From Geobacter sp. (GTDB lineage: Bacteria > Desulfobacterota > Desulfuromonadia > Geobacterales > Pseudopelobacteraceae): 35,888 nt of DNA. The stretch is from contig JANYBN010000052.1 in assembly GCA_025360785.1 (NCBI GenBank), positions 1-35,888 on the forward strand, written 5' to 3'. Within the stretch, counting starts at the first letter, position 1. Each line of letters starts with the position of its first letter. The notes beneath the pieces were generated by a model. It saw only the letters and a program-made list of their open reading frames with translations. It was not told the DNA's origin and ran no database searches. Of this stretch, positions 17,699-26,999 are shown in pieces. The translations under genes and the position numbers were made by a program.

Positions 17699-17998
17699 TC
17701 AGCCTAGATCTAATTGGATCTCATCACCGTTTAGTTGGACCGGGAACGTAACTAGTTTGCATTCCGGGTGTTCGGCACAGCTGCCGTCCGTCAAGCTGAA
17801 ACGGTAGCCGTGGCGCGGACAGGAAATGTAGCCATCCTTGACTATGGCCGCATTCATCGGGCTGCCTTGATGAGGGCAGTCATTTTCAACGGCATATATA
17901 GTACCTTTGACGTTGATCAGCAGGATCTCTCTGTCTGATACTGAAACAACTTTTTTCCCGAAATTGGGAACATCACTGGTTTTTGCGATGCTGTCCAT
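17699..17998 (-). CDS. small soluble Rieske [2Fe-2S] protein
   Basis: 99 residues from the ATG at 17998 with AAGGAG eight bases upstream; the longer frame to 18220 runs into the nrfD gene and is not protein-like. The cluster ligands are C41-x-H43 (CPHQGSPMN) and C60-x2-H63 (CPRHGYRF), typical of Rieske ferredoxins. There is no signal peptide or membrane anchor, so it is cytoplasmic. It resembles NirD-like or dioxygenase-type ferredoxins; its partner is unknown. It lies ~106 bases after nrfD and three bases before cls. Confidence 0.92.
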   Translation of the reverse strand: MDSIAKTSDVPNFGKKVVSVSDREILLINVKGTIYAVENDCPHQGSPMNAAIVKDGYISCPRHGYRFSLTDGSCAEHPECKLVTFPVQLNGDEIQLDLG

Positions 17999-18104
17999 AC
18001 ACTTACTCCTTGAGATGGTCCCGACCATAAACAAACATGATAAGTACGTTATCCGGTCTCCGTCCGAAAACTCCTGTTTACAATCCAAATAAGTTGATCT
18101 TGAA

Positions 18105-19358
18105 TCAGTGAGAGTCCTGTACTCCGAACACCGGCAGCACTCTGGTGACCAGAAAGAAGAGGACAAAGGGTGTGGTGATGACGGCGAGCGCACCAAAAAG
18201 CCCCTCTTTAAATAGCTCAACGCTGCTCGGCCAGATAGGTAGATGATACTCCATGAACCCGGAGAACGAGGCGGAAAAAGCCTGCCCTCCGATAACGACG
18301 TTCCAGCGCATCATGAAGACACCCAGCAGTACCAGAAGAGTGCCGATAAGCGCCCGCCGGATCGTCAACCCCGGCCTCAGGAAGATGATAAAGGGCACGA
18401 GATTTCCAAGCCCGTACTGGAGAATAAATATCTTGAAGAAGTCCCTTTCGTAGATGACGCTGCGCAGGATATCCCACGATTTAACTGCCGTGTAGGTTCG
18501 GAAGATCAGATCCAGCAATTCCAGGGTAATTGCCAGCACCAGGAACATCACCAGGTATTTGACGGTTATGGTCACAACCTTGATTTCTGCGCTTTTTAGT
18601 TCCTCTGTAGATGGAAGGCCAGGATTGTTTCTCCTGTTCCGGGCAAAGATCCGTTTACGAATCTCCATGGTTATGATGTAGGTGACAATACAGAGAGCGA
18701 TCCCTGACACGATCGCCGAACAGATGAAGATGACCGGCATGAGCGGCGTCATCCAGAGGGCGTTGGCCTTGACCGAACCGAAAATAAATCCGGCATAACC
18801 GTGCAGGAAGCAGGCGACCGGTATGCCTGTGCCGGCAAGGATTGCCACCGCCCGTTCATCCTTGTGCAGCGCCTCCGGGCTTAAGTCCATGGCCCCCATG
18901 GAGAGGAGCGAATACAGGATGAGCCGGGCCGACTCTACAGCGCTTCGTTGCTGCCTGGCCCGCAGCTCCAGTACCGTCTCTACGATGAACTGTCGGTAAA
19001 CAAACCAGATCTCCGAGGCGACGATCAGGCCGTAGGTCGTGAAGACGATCCCGAAGGCGGCGATAGCCGAAGTGAAGTGCGGGGTCATCATGACATAGAT
19101 CCCCCTCTGCGGCTGCTGCAGGTGCAGCATGAGCGGCATCATCGCCACGGGGAGCAGCGCCAGGGAGAACACCAGTGAAAAACGGGCGATTTCTTTGAGC
19201 TGCTTGACTCCGAAGACGTGATAGAGCGACGACAGCACAAAGGCCCCTGCCACAAGACCGGTCATGAAAGGATACATAACGATCTGGATCGACCAGTAGA
19301 TGTACTCATTGGGGTAAACAAAGAATTCCTTCAGGGTCCAGGCTTCACCGTGTACCAT
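18105..19358 (-). CDS. NrfD/PsrC-family membrane subunit of a quinone-linked redox complex
   Basis: 417 residues, nearly all hydrophobic helices (about nine to ten), with the NrfD-type N-terminus (PNEYIYWSIQIVMYPFMTGL). NrfD subunits bind quinone and pair with a four-cluster Fe-S protein on the periplasmic side. The gene follows the Fe-S gene with a two-base gap, and a tetraheme cytochrome gene precedes that. The set resembles the CbcSTU-type (Cbc4) menaquinol oxidoreductases named in Geobacter genomes; I infer this from composition and order, not from an alignment. No catalytic molybdopterin subunit is encoded, so the cytochrome is the likely electron outlet. Confidence 0.9.
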   Translation of the reverse strand: MVHGEAWTLKEFFVYPNEYIYWSIQIVMYPFMTGLVAGAFVLSSLYHVFGVKQLKEIARFSLVFSLALLPVAMMPLMLHLQQPQRGIYVMMTPHFTSAIAAFGIVFTTYGLIVASEIWFVYRQFIVETVLELRARQQRSAVESARLILYSLLSMGAMDLSPEALHKDERAVAILAGTGIPVACFLHGYAGFIFGSVKANALWMTPLMPVIFICSAIVSGIALCIVTYIITMEIRKRIFARNRRNNPGLPSTEELKSAEIKVVTITVKYLVMFLVLAITLELLDLIFRTYTAVKSWDILRSVIYERDFFKIFILQYGLGNLVPFIIFLRPGLTIRRALIGTLLVLLGVFMMRWNVVIGGQAFSASFSGFMEYHLPIWPSSVELFKEGLFGALAVITTPFVLFFLVTRVLPVFGVQDSH

Positions 19359-19360
19359 GG

Positions 19361-20146
19361 CTATTTTACCTCCATTGAAGATCCCAGATAGAATACCTGC
19401 GGCTTCGTGCCGAATTCTTCCTTCAACACGTTCACCTGCTCCGTGGCAATGATCCTGGTGACCGGGTCATTCGGGTCCCTGATATTGCCAACCAGTCGTG
19501 CCCCGAACGGGCAGGCATCCACACAAGCGGACACCATTCCCTTGCAAAGCCGGTGGTAGCATAAGGTGCACTTTTCTGCCACGTGCAGCTCCGGGTGAAA
19601 ATAGCGGACACCGTACGGGCATCCCATGACGCAGTACCCGCAACCGATGCACCATGAGCGGTCAACAAGCACCACTCCTTCCTGAGTCTGGTAGGTGGCG
19701 CCTACCGGGCAGACCTGGACGCAGGGGGGATTTTCGCAATGATTACAGAGTTTCGGGACGAAAAAAGCCTTGGCAATTTCACCGGGATTGATTTCCTTTA
19801 GGCCGGCGCTGGCCTGATCGATCTTCTGTGTTGTAAATCCGTCACGTCCCCCTTTGGGAGAATCTATGTTGACCCGGCCATCCTTGGTAACCACATAGCG
19901 CTCCACCCAGGTTCTGGTCACATTCGCGTCGTAGGTCACCTCGTTTTCAATTTTGCAGGCCTTGACGCAGAATCCGCATCCGACACATTTGTGAACATCA
20001 ACCAGAAAAACCCATCGCACCTTGCCATTGCCATCTTTCTCGGCCAGCAGTCTCTTAGGGTTGAAGACCTCCAGGGCGGAGAGAGGCAAGGCAATCCCGC
20101 CGACAATGATCACTGCTTTTTTGCAGAACTCCCGGCGGTTTATCAT
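19361..20146 (-). CDS. periplasmic four-[4Fe-4S] ferredoxin subunit (NrfC/CbcT-like), Tat signal
   Basis: 261 residues. NRREFCKKAVIIVGGIAL at the N-terminus is a twin-arginine signal. Four cluster motifs are visible: C54/57/60/64, C134/137/142/146, C166/169/172/176 and C193/196/208/212 (with an extra C201). This is the usual electron wire between an NrfD subunit and a terminal partner. It overlaps the upstream cytochrome gene by four bases and is two bases from nrfD, so the three are one operon. An insertion of ~65 residues lies between the first and second clusters (68-130). Confidence 0.93.
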   Translation of the reverse strand: MINRREFCKKAVIIVGGIALPLSALEVFNPKRLLAEKDGNGKVRWVFLVDVHKCVGCGFCVKACKIENEVTYDANVTRTWVERYVVTKDGRVNIDSPKGGRDGFTTQKIDQASAGLKEINPGEIAKAFFVPKLCNHCENPPCVQVCPVGATYQTQEGVVLVDRSWCIGCGYCVMGCPYGVRYFHPELHVAEKCTLCYHRLCKGMVSACVDACPFGARLVGNIRDPNDPVTRIIATEQVNVLKEEFGTKPQVFYLGSSMEVK

Positions 20147-20646
20147 GGCTTCACCTCACGCCTGTTGTATTTCGGATTTGGCTTTGTTGGGTTATGCGGG
20201 TAGTGGCACATCACGCATTCCGCCTGGGGGTAGTGAAGGAGAGGGTCAATACCCGGTATTTTAGCGCGGATATTGTCCTTGTACGGCATGTAGGCATGGC
20301 AACGGATACACAGAGCACGGCTGCGATCAATCTTCAGGCCTAGTGGGTCTTTGGGGTGGTCATAGTTCGGCCCGTGGCAATTCTCGCAACTAATGGAGGC
20401 GTGGGGTGAGTCCTTGATGTCATTGTATTTGTCTTTGTGGCATTCCGCGCATACCTTTGCGGTCTTGTACTTCACCCGGTACGCCTTCCATTCCGCCTCA
20501 TTGGACTTGCGATGCCAGCCGTACATATATCCCCGCTCATGAATGCCAAAGTCACCTGGAACTAACAGGGTTCTAGTCAGCAGAATTCCCCCGACGATTG
20601 CGAGGACAATGTACAATGGTCGCCAGACGTGATTTTTCAAATGCAC
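20143..20646 (-). CDS. membrane-anchored tetraheme c-type cytochrome
   Basis: 167 residues. One hydrophobic helix at ~11-28 anchors the protein; the rest would be periplasmic. Four CXXCH heme sites: CAECH (66-70), CENCH (87-91), CIRCH (113-117) and CVMCH (144-148). Further histidines (H82, H97, H138, H151) could be distal ligands. It is the first gene of the cytochrome/Fe-S/NrfD operon and would be the exit for electrons from menaquinol. It resembles the cytochrome subunit of Cbc-type complexes; identity with a named one is not claimed. Confidence 0.93.
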   Translation of the reverse strand: MHLKNHVWRPLYIVLAIVGGILLTRTLLVPGDFGIHERGYMYGWHRKSNEAEWKAYRVKYKTAKVCAECHKDKYNDIKDSPHASISCENCHGPNYDHPKDPLGLKIDRSRALCIRCHAYMPYKDNIRAKIPGIDPLLHYPQAECVMCHYPHNPTKPNPKYNRREVKP

Positions 20647-20918
20647 ACCTCCATTTCTCCATGGACATCGGGGAGATCTTAATATTCAAATACAACATTA
20701 CATGCTTTTGTTTGTAAATAGAACAACGTTAAATTAGATTCCTTGATCATTGTTGTCAACAAAAGATTCCGGAATCATTAATTTGCTCTCTGCGCCGGTG
20801 CGCGGTTGACCATATATGTTTGACAAAGTATACCACAGCAGTGTAGCTTTTCATAAAGGTGCATTATTTACAGTGGTAAACAGACGAAAAACAATTTTCA
20901 CTCAAGGAGTAGTTTACT
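20647..20918. promoter_or_regulatory. divergent regulatory region between the two cytochrome modules
   Basis: This 272-base region drives both the minus-strand operon and the plus-strand heptaheme gene. It holds a perfect 12-base palindrome GATTCCGGAATC (20765-20776), a GCGC-CGGT-GCGC dyad near 20792-20803, and a TTGACA at 20820-20825 followed 18 bases later by a weak TAGCTT, a possible promoter toward the heptaheme gene. CTCAAGGAG before 20919 is that gene's ribosome site. Confidence 0.45.
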
Positions 20919-22481
20919 ATGACCATTCGTAAAACAGCAGGATATGCTTGGAACCTGATCAGCCTTATCGGGATTATCCTGGCTGTAACAGCCGCCAGCC
21001 TTATTGTAGTTTTTTTCGCTTTTGAGATAATCACCGGCGTTGAGCATGCTTACCTCGGGATCATGACCTACTTCATTTTCCCCGGCATGCTGATCTTCGG
21101 ATTGCTGCTGGTGCCGTTCGGAGCCTGGCGTGTACGCAGTCAGCGCCGGAAATTCGCAATTGAGGGTATGGTGTCACTTGAAGAGGAGATTGCCCAGTTT
21201 CCCCGCCTTGACCTGAATGATCCTGCCAAGCGAAGAATGTTCATATTTTTCATTCTGGCGACGGTGTTTTTCGTTATTATTGTATCTATCGCTTCTATCA
21301 AGGGCTTTGAGTTCACAGAATCGACCACTTTTTGCGGTGAGATCTGCCATGTTGTAATGGAACCTGAACACACCGCCTGGAGCAATTCACCACACGCCAA
21401 GGTTAAATGTGTCGAGTGCCACGTTGGCCCTGGTGCCGCCTGGTATGTAAAGGCTAAACTTTCCGGCATGCGGCAGCTGTATGCCGTGGCGTTCAACACC
21501 TACCCGGAAACCATTGAGACCCCTATTGACAACCTCCGTCCGGCGCGGGAAACCTGCGAACATTGCCACTGGCCTGAAAAGTTCTACGTCGGTCGGCAAA
21601 AGATTTTCAACCATTACGCACCCAACGAGGAAAATTCTCCGCGCAGCATCGATATGCTGATTCACATTGGCGGCAACCCCAAGGCGTCAACGAGCAGTGG
21701 TATCCATTGGCATATCGGCAAAGAGGTTACCTTCATAACCCGTGACAAGAAAAGACTGGATATTCCTTATGTCGCAGTAAAGGACAAGGCCGGCAAGATT
21801 ACCGAGTACTCAAACATTGAGAATCCGCTTACCAGGGACGAGATCGCAAAAGGAAACAAGCGATTGATGGACTGCACCGATTGTCATAACCGTCCAACCC
21901 ATATTTATCATTCTCCTGGCGAAGAAATGGATTTGAATTTCGTCTCCAACCGCATTGATCGATCACTTCCGTTCATCAAAAAAGTTGCAGTCGAAATACT
22001 GGAGCGACCATACAAGAACAAAGAAGAGGCCGAAGCAACCATTACCAAAGAGATTCCGGCATATTATGCCAAGAACTACCCTAAAGTTGCGCAAGACAAG
22101 GGTGCCGCCATCAACCAGGCCGTTGACCGTGTGAAGGATATTTACGGGAGGAACTATTTCCCGAAAATGAAAGTCAAGTGGAGCACTTATCCAAACTACA
22201 TAGGTCACTTCTATACTCCCGGCTGTTTCCGTTGCCATGATAACAGGCACAAGACCGCCGACGGCAGGATAATCTCCAAAGATTGCAAGATCTGCCATGA
22301 TGTTCTTGGACAGACCCAGGAAAACATTCCGCTCGGCAAGCGCGTGACGGAATTCGTTCATCCGGTTGATATCGGGGATGAACTCTATAAAACCAACTGT
22401 AGCGAATGTCACTCCGCCGGAGGCCATGATGTTCCGGGCGAAGGAAAACAACAGAAACAGGAACCTGAAAAACGACACTGA
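20919..22481 (+). CDS. heptaheme NapC/NirT-family inner-membrane cytochrome, ImcH-like
   Basis: 520 residues. Two N-terminal hydrophobic segments (about 12-37 and 46-69) and one at ~107-126 sit in the membrane. The heme region starts with CGEICH (139-144), a CX3CH motif in the place of the first NapC/NirT heme, followed by VVMEPEHTAWSNSPH. Six CXXCH motifs follow: CVECH 164, CEHCH 213, CTDCH 319, CFRCH 436, CKICH 456, CSECH 494. Seven hemes in a NapC/NirT protein of about this size fit ImcH of Geobacter, which oxidises menaquinol during respiration to high-potential acceptors. Orthology to ImcH is inference; other NapC/NirT cytochromes exist in these genomes. Confidence 0.9.
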   Translation: MTIRKTAGYAWNLISLIGIILAVTAASLIVVFFAFEIITGVEHAYLGIMTYFIFPGMLIFGLLLVPFGAWRVRSQRRKFAIEGMVSLEEEIAQFPRLDLNDPAKRRMFIFFILATVFFVIIVSIASIKGFEFTESTTFCGEICHVVMEPEHTAWSNSPHAKVKCVECHVGPGAAWYVKAKLSGMRQLYAVAFNTYPETIETPIDNLRPARETCEHCHWPEKFYVGRQKIFNHYAPNEENSPRSIDMLIHIGGNPKASTSSGIHWHIGKEVTFITRDKKRLDIPYVAVKDKAGKITEYSNIENPLTRDEIAKGNKRLMDCTDCHNRPTHIYHSPGEEMDLNFVSNRIDRSLPFIKKVAVEILERPYKNKEEAEATITKEIPAYYAKNYPKVAQDKGAAINQAVDRVKDIYGRNYFPKMKVKWSTYPNYIGHFYTPGCFRCHDNRHKTADGRIISKDCKICHDVLGQTQENIPLGKRVTEFVHPVDIGDELYKTNCSECHSAGGHDVPGEGKQQKQEPEKRH

Positions 22482-22487
22482 TAAAGC

Positions 22488-22522
22488 ACAAAGCCCCCGG
22501 AGATATTCTCCGGGGGCTTTGT
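22488..22522. terminator. terminator after the heptaheme cytochrome gene
   Basis: A perfect 16-bp GC-rich stem (ACAAAGCCCCCGGAGA and its complement) with a TAT loop, seven bases after the stop. The U-run is short (CTTTGT), but the stem is very strong, and it also separates the converging trxB unit. Confidence 0.85.
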
Positions 22523-22544
22523 AATACTTCACTCATTTAATATA

Positions 22545-22709
22545 TTACAGCTCTTCGAAATCGTCTTCAGCTGCTACGACTTCCGGCACGATCTCCGTAT
22601 CAACTTCAGTCGCCTCATCAACCAGTCTTTCAAGAAACTGTTTGTTGTCAGAGATTGTTCTGCGAACGTCCGTAAGAAGTTTGTCAAGGTCATCCGGCGT
22701 CTCTGCCAT
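22545..22709 (-). CDS. 54-residue acidic protein downstream of trxB
   Basis: A small ORF read on the minus strand from ATG 22709 to TAA 22545. A ribosome site GGGGTGAG lies just upstream, and the gene starts 14 bases after the trxB stop, so it is probably the last gene of that transcript. The protein begins MAETPDDLDKLLTDVRRTIS and ends AAEDDFEEL; it is strongly acidic, with a likely amphipathic helix in the first half (LLTDVRRTISDNKQFLERLV). There is no cysteine. I recognise no family. Position, ribosome site and codon structure support a real gene. Confidence 0.65.
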   Translation of the reverse strand: MAETPDDLDKLLTDVRRTISDNKQFLERLVDEATEVDTEIVPEVVAAEDDFEEL

Positions 22710-22723
22710 AATACTCACCCCGC

Positions 22724-23758
<1,035 letters not shown>

Positions 23759-23786
23759 TTATCTAGTTCCATCGATTTATTCATAA

Positions 23787-24560
23787 TTACCCCCTGAAAA
23801 CCACAAAAATCTTCGCCATGAAGAAATCACAGACCAGGATCAGAACCGACGAAAGAACTACGGCCTGTTTGGCGGCAGCTCCGACCCCGGCAGCGCCGCC
23901 TTTGGTGTTAAGGCCGACGTAACAGGCGGTTATGGCAATAATTACGCCGAATACCGCTGGTTTTACCACCCCTTCGATCAGGTCTTGAAACAGCATGAAT
24001 TGAGGCAACCCGCTGACGTACATGATCGGGTTGATGTTGTAACCGGCAGACATGATATAGCCCCCCAGAATGGAGATTACATCAGTTACGATCGTCAGGA
24101 GCGGCAGGGCAATCAGCATGGCTTTAAGGCGGGGAACTACCAGACGCTTGATTATATCGGTGCCTTCAACCCGCATGGCGTCAACCTGCTCAGTTACAAC
24201 CATTGTTCCAAGTTCGGCAGTGATGGCGGATCCCACGCGACCGGCGACCATAAGCGCAGCCAGCACCGGACCCAGTTCCTTGATCATTGTAACCGCCACC
24301 ATACCGCCGACATAACTGGTTGCCGCAAACGGCTTGAGCTGTATCAGCGACTGCAGCGCCATGACCATGCCGGAAAAAAGGCCGGTCAGGGTACAGATGA
24401 ACAGAGATGAGAACCCCAATTTATCGAACTGGATGGCAAATTCACGAGAATAGAACGGGTGCCGGAAGATCCGCACAAAGGCACGGCCTGCGAGGGTGAA
24501 ATAATTCTGCAGCTCGAGAAAAAAAAGCAGCAGTATTCTGTCGATGGTGGCAAAATCCAT
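23787..24560 (-). CDS. mlaE: MlaE-family ABC transporter permease
   Basis: 257 residues from the ATG at 24560, seven bases after the lon stop; a GTG at 24602 would overlap lon by 35 bases and is less likely. The conserved MlaE core is present: LFSGMVMALQ, KELGPVLAALMVAGRVGSA and TAELGTMVVTEQVDAM. MlaE permeases move phospholipids between membranes with an MlaF ATPase and an MlaD (MCE) protein. Neither partner gene follows here; the next gene is trxB. It is probably transcribed with lon. Confidence 0.92.
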   Translation of the reverse strand: MDFATIDRILLLFFLELQNYFTLAGRAFVRIFRHPFYSREFAIQFDKLGFSSLFICTLTGLFSGMVMALQSLIQLKPFAATSYVGGMVAVTMIKELGPVLAALMVAGRVGSAITAELGTMVVTEQVDAMRVEGTDIIKRLVVPRLKAMLIALPLLTIVTDVISILGGYIMSAGYNINPIMYVSGLPQFMLFQDLIEGVVKPAVFGVIIAITACYVGLNTKGGAAGVGAAAKQAVVLSSVLILVCDFFMAKIFVVFRG

Positions 24561-24567
24561 ATATAGA

Positions 24568-26883
24568 CTAAAGTGCTGCTGCCAGTGCTTCGGACGCTTC
24601 ACTTACGAAAATGAACTGCAGGTCGTTGCGGACATTCTCCGGTATGTCTTCGAGATCGTCGCGGTTACGTTCCGGGGCTACAATTGTGCTGACACCCGCA
24701 CGATGAGCTGCTAAAACTTTTTCCTTCAAGCCGCCTATCGCAAGCACCCTGCCGGTCAGAGTTATTTCCCCGGTCATGGCTACATTGCGCCTTGCCGGTT
24801 TTCCGGTCAGGAGCGAAACCAGCGCCGTGACCATGGTGACCCCCGCTGAAGGGCCGTCTTTGGGTATGGCGCCGGAAGGAACGTGAATGTGAATGGTGCG
24901 ATTTTCAAAGGCATCAGGTTTGATGCCGAATTCATCTGCGTGCGCCTCAATGTAGGAGAGCGCCGCCCGTGCCGACTCCTTCATCACATCGCCCAGTGAC
25001 CCGGTCAGAATCAGCTCCGCTTTGCCCGGCATGGAGGTGACTTCGATGAAAAGGATATCTCCTCCTGTTTCAGTCCAGGCCAGTCCGGTCACAACACCGA
25101 TGCGGTCATTTTCGGCAGCCACCTCGTTATGAAACTTTTTCGGCCCAAGCAGTTCCGTAACGGCCTCAGTGGTAATGCAGTTTCTCTCGGGCTTGTTCTG
25201 GGTTATTTCCTTGGCGACCTTGCGGCAGATTGAAGCTATAGTACGCTGAAGGCCCCGCACGCCGGCCTCGCGGGTGTGGTCACTGATAACTTTTTCTAAA
25301 GCTTCGTCTGTGAAGGTAAGCCCCCGGTCAGCAAGGCCGTTTTCCTCCAACTCGCGCCGGATGATGAAGCTTTTGGCGATCTGCATCTTTTCCTGGCTGC
25401 TGTAGCCGGCAAGCCGGATAACCTCCATGCGATCCTTGAGCGGCCCCGGTATCGGGTCGAGCTGGTTGGCGGTTGTAATAAACATCACTTTTGACAGATC
25501 AAAGGCGACGTCGAGGTAGTGATCGTTGAAGCTGAAGTTCTGCTCCGGGTCAAGCACCTCCAGCAGTGCGCTGGCCGGGTCGCCCCGGAAGTCATTGCCC
25601 AATTTATCTATTTCATCCAGCATAAAGATCGGGTTATTGACACCGCAGCGGAAGAGCTCCTTGATTATGCGTCCAGGCAGAGCGCCGATATAGGTACGGC
25701 GGTGGCCGCGGATTTCGGCCTCATCTCTGACGCCCCCGAGCGAAATACGTACAAACTTACGCCCCATTGATCGGGCGATTGATTTGCCAAGTGAAGTTTT
25801 GCCGACACCTGGAGGACCGACAAAACAGAGCACCGGCCCCTTCATGTTCTCCTTGAGTGTGCGCACCGCTAAAAATTCCAGGATGCGCTCTTTCACTTTT
25901 TTCAGATTGTAATGATCTTCGTTGAGAATCTCCTCGGCTCGCACCATGTCGAGGCTGTCGCTCGTGCTGGTGTTCCAGGGCATTCCGGCCAAATAATCAA
26001 GATAGGTGCGCGCCACGTTGTATTCCGGGGAAGCCTGGTTGATTCTTTCCAGACGCTTCAGTTCCTTGTCGGCTATTTTTTTGATATCTTCGGGAAGTCC
26101 GGCGTCTTCAATTTTCTGGCGCAGTTCGTTCATATCAGCCGAGCGAGGGTCTTCATCACCCAACTCTTCCTGAATATGCTTCATCTGCTCACGCAGGATA
26201 TATTCCTTCTGGTTCTTGCCGACCCGCTTCGTGACTTCACCGGCTACTTCATTCTTGACCTGCATCCGCTGCACTTCATTGGTCAGATGCACGTAAACCT
26301 TTTTAAGGCGCTCCAGCGGATCAATCGTTTCCAGCAGCTCCTGCAGGTCTGTCGTCGGCAGATTTACATACAGTGCAACCAGATCCGACAGACGAGCCGG
26401 GTTATCGATGTAGTCGATCATTTTCATGACATCGTCAGGCAGCGGCTTTCCGTGCGAAAGCGCAATTTTCAACAGGGCATTCAGGCTTTGAACCAGTGCA
26501 TCGGACACGAGATTCTTTTCAACGAACTCCCGTACTATCTCGCAATGGGCAAGGGTCAGGGCACCGAACGGTTCAGTATCAAGAATCCGCAGACGAGTGA
26601 CACCTTCAAGTGAAATCTTATAACGGCCGTCATCCAGTTTTTTAATCTGGTTAACCTTGCAGAGTGTGCCGATTTCGCATCTGCCCCCGGGGAATTCGCT
26701 TTTTGGGTCTTCCGGTCGCTCAAAGACAAGGGCCACATAATTTTCGTAATTATCCGCTTCACGGAAAGCAGCCGTATCCTTTTCGCTGACATACAATGGA
26801 AACAGCATATAGGGGAAAACTACGGCCTCTTTTTGAGTGTATAACGGTAATTTTGAAGGTATTTCTATATTCGCATGTGGCAT
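24568..26883 (-). CDS. lon: ATP-dependent protease La (Lon)
   Basis: 771 residues from the ATG at 26883 (MPHANIEIPSKLPLYTQ); a 32-residue upstream extension is not Lon-like. The N-terminal substrate domain is followed by the AAA+ module with Walker A GPPGVGKT at 356-363 and Walker B FMLDEID. The protease domain has the catalytic serine S679 in PKDGPSAGVTM and the lysine in GGLKEKV (720-722). It degrades damaged and regulatory proteins. No CIRCE or other heat-shock element was seen upstream; a plain promoter is listed separately. It is the first gene before mlaE. Confidence 0.97.
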   Translation of the reverse strand: MPHANIEIPSKLPLYTQKEAVVFPYMLFPLYVSEKDTAAFREADNYENYVALVFERPEDPKSEFPGGRCEIGTLCKVNQIKKLDDGRYKISLEGVTRLRILDTEPFGALTLAHCEIVREFVEKNLVSDALVQSLNALLKIALSHGKPLPDDVMKMIDYIDNPARLSDLVALYVNLPTTDLQELLETIDPLERLKKVYVHLTNEVQRMQVKNEVAGEVTKRVGKNQKEYILREQMKHIQEELGDEDPRSADMNELRQKIEDAGLPEDIKKIADKELKRLERINQASPEYNVARTYLDYLAGMPWNTSTSDSLDMVRAEEILNEDHYNLKKVKERILEFLAVRTLKENMKGPVLCFVGPPGVGKTSLGKSIARSMGRKFVRISLGGVRDEAEIRGHRRTYIGALPGRIIKELFRCGVNNPIFMLDEIDKLGNDFRGDPASALLEVLDPEQNFSFNDHYLDVAFDLSKVMFITTANQLDPIPGPLKDRMEVIRLAGYSSQEKMQIAKSFIIRRELEENGLADRGLTFTDEALEKVISDHTREAGVRGLQRTIASICRKVAKEITQNKPERNCITTEAVTELLGPKKFHNEVAAENDRIGVVTGLAWTETGGDILFIEVTSMPGKAELILTGSLGDVMKESARAALSYIEAHADEFGIKPDAFENRTIHIHVPSGAIPKDGPSAGVTMVTALVSLLTGKPARRNVAMTGEITLTGRVLAIGGLKEKVLAAHRAGVSTIVAPERNRDDLEDIPENVRNDLQFIFVSEASEALAAAL

Positions 26884-26967
26884 TTTCCGGTATTCCTTAT
26901 CTGTTTCATTGTGGTTTATTGTCACAGCTGTTTGTGCATGGCAGTATGAAGTAATTGGAGGTACGAA

Positions 26968-26995
26968 ATTGTAGCACACTTCAGGTCACAAGCAA
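26968..26995 (-). promoter_or_regulatory. candidate promoter of lon
   Basis: On the minus strand TTGCTT (26995-26990) and TACAAT (26973-26968) are separated by 16 bases, ~85 bases upstream of the lon ATG and directly after the stop of the preceding gene. Confidence 0.45.
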
Positions 26996-26999
26996 AGCA

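Noticed and set aside
25912-26613. 233-codon plus-strand ORF antisense to lon
   Set aside because: It is a codon-usage shadow of lon, with no homology-like motifs and no promoter or ribosome site.
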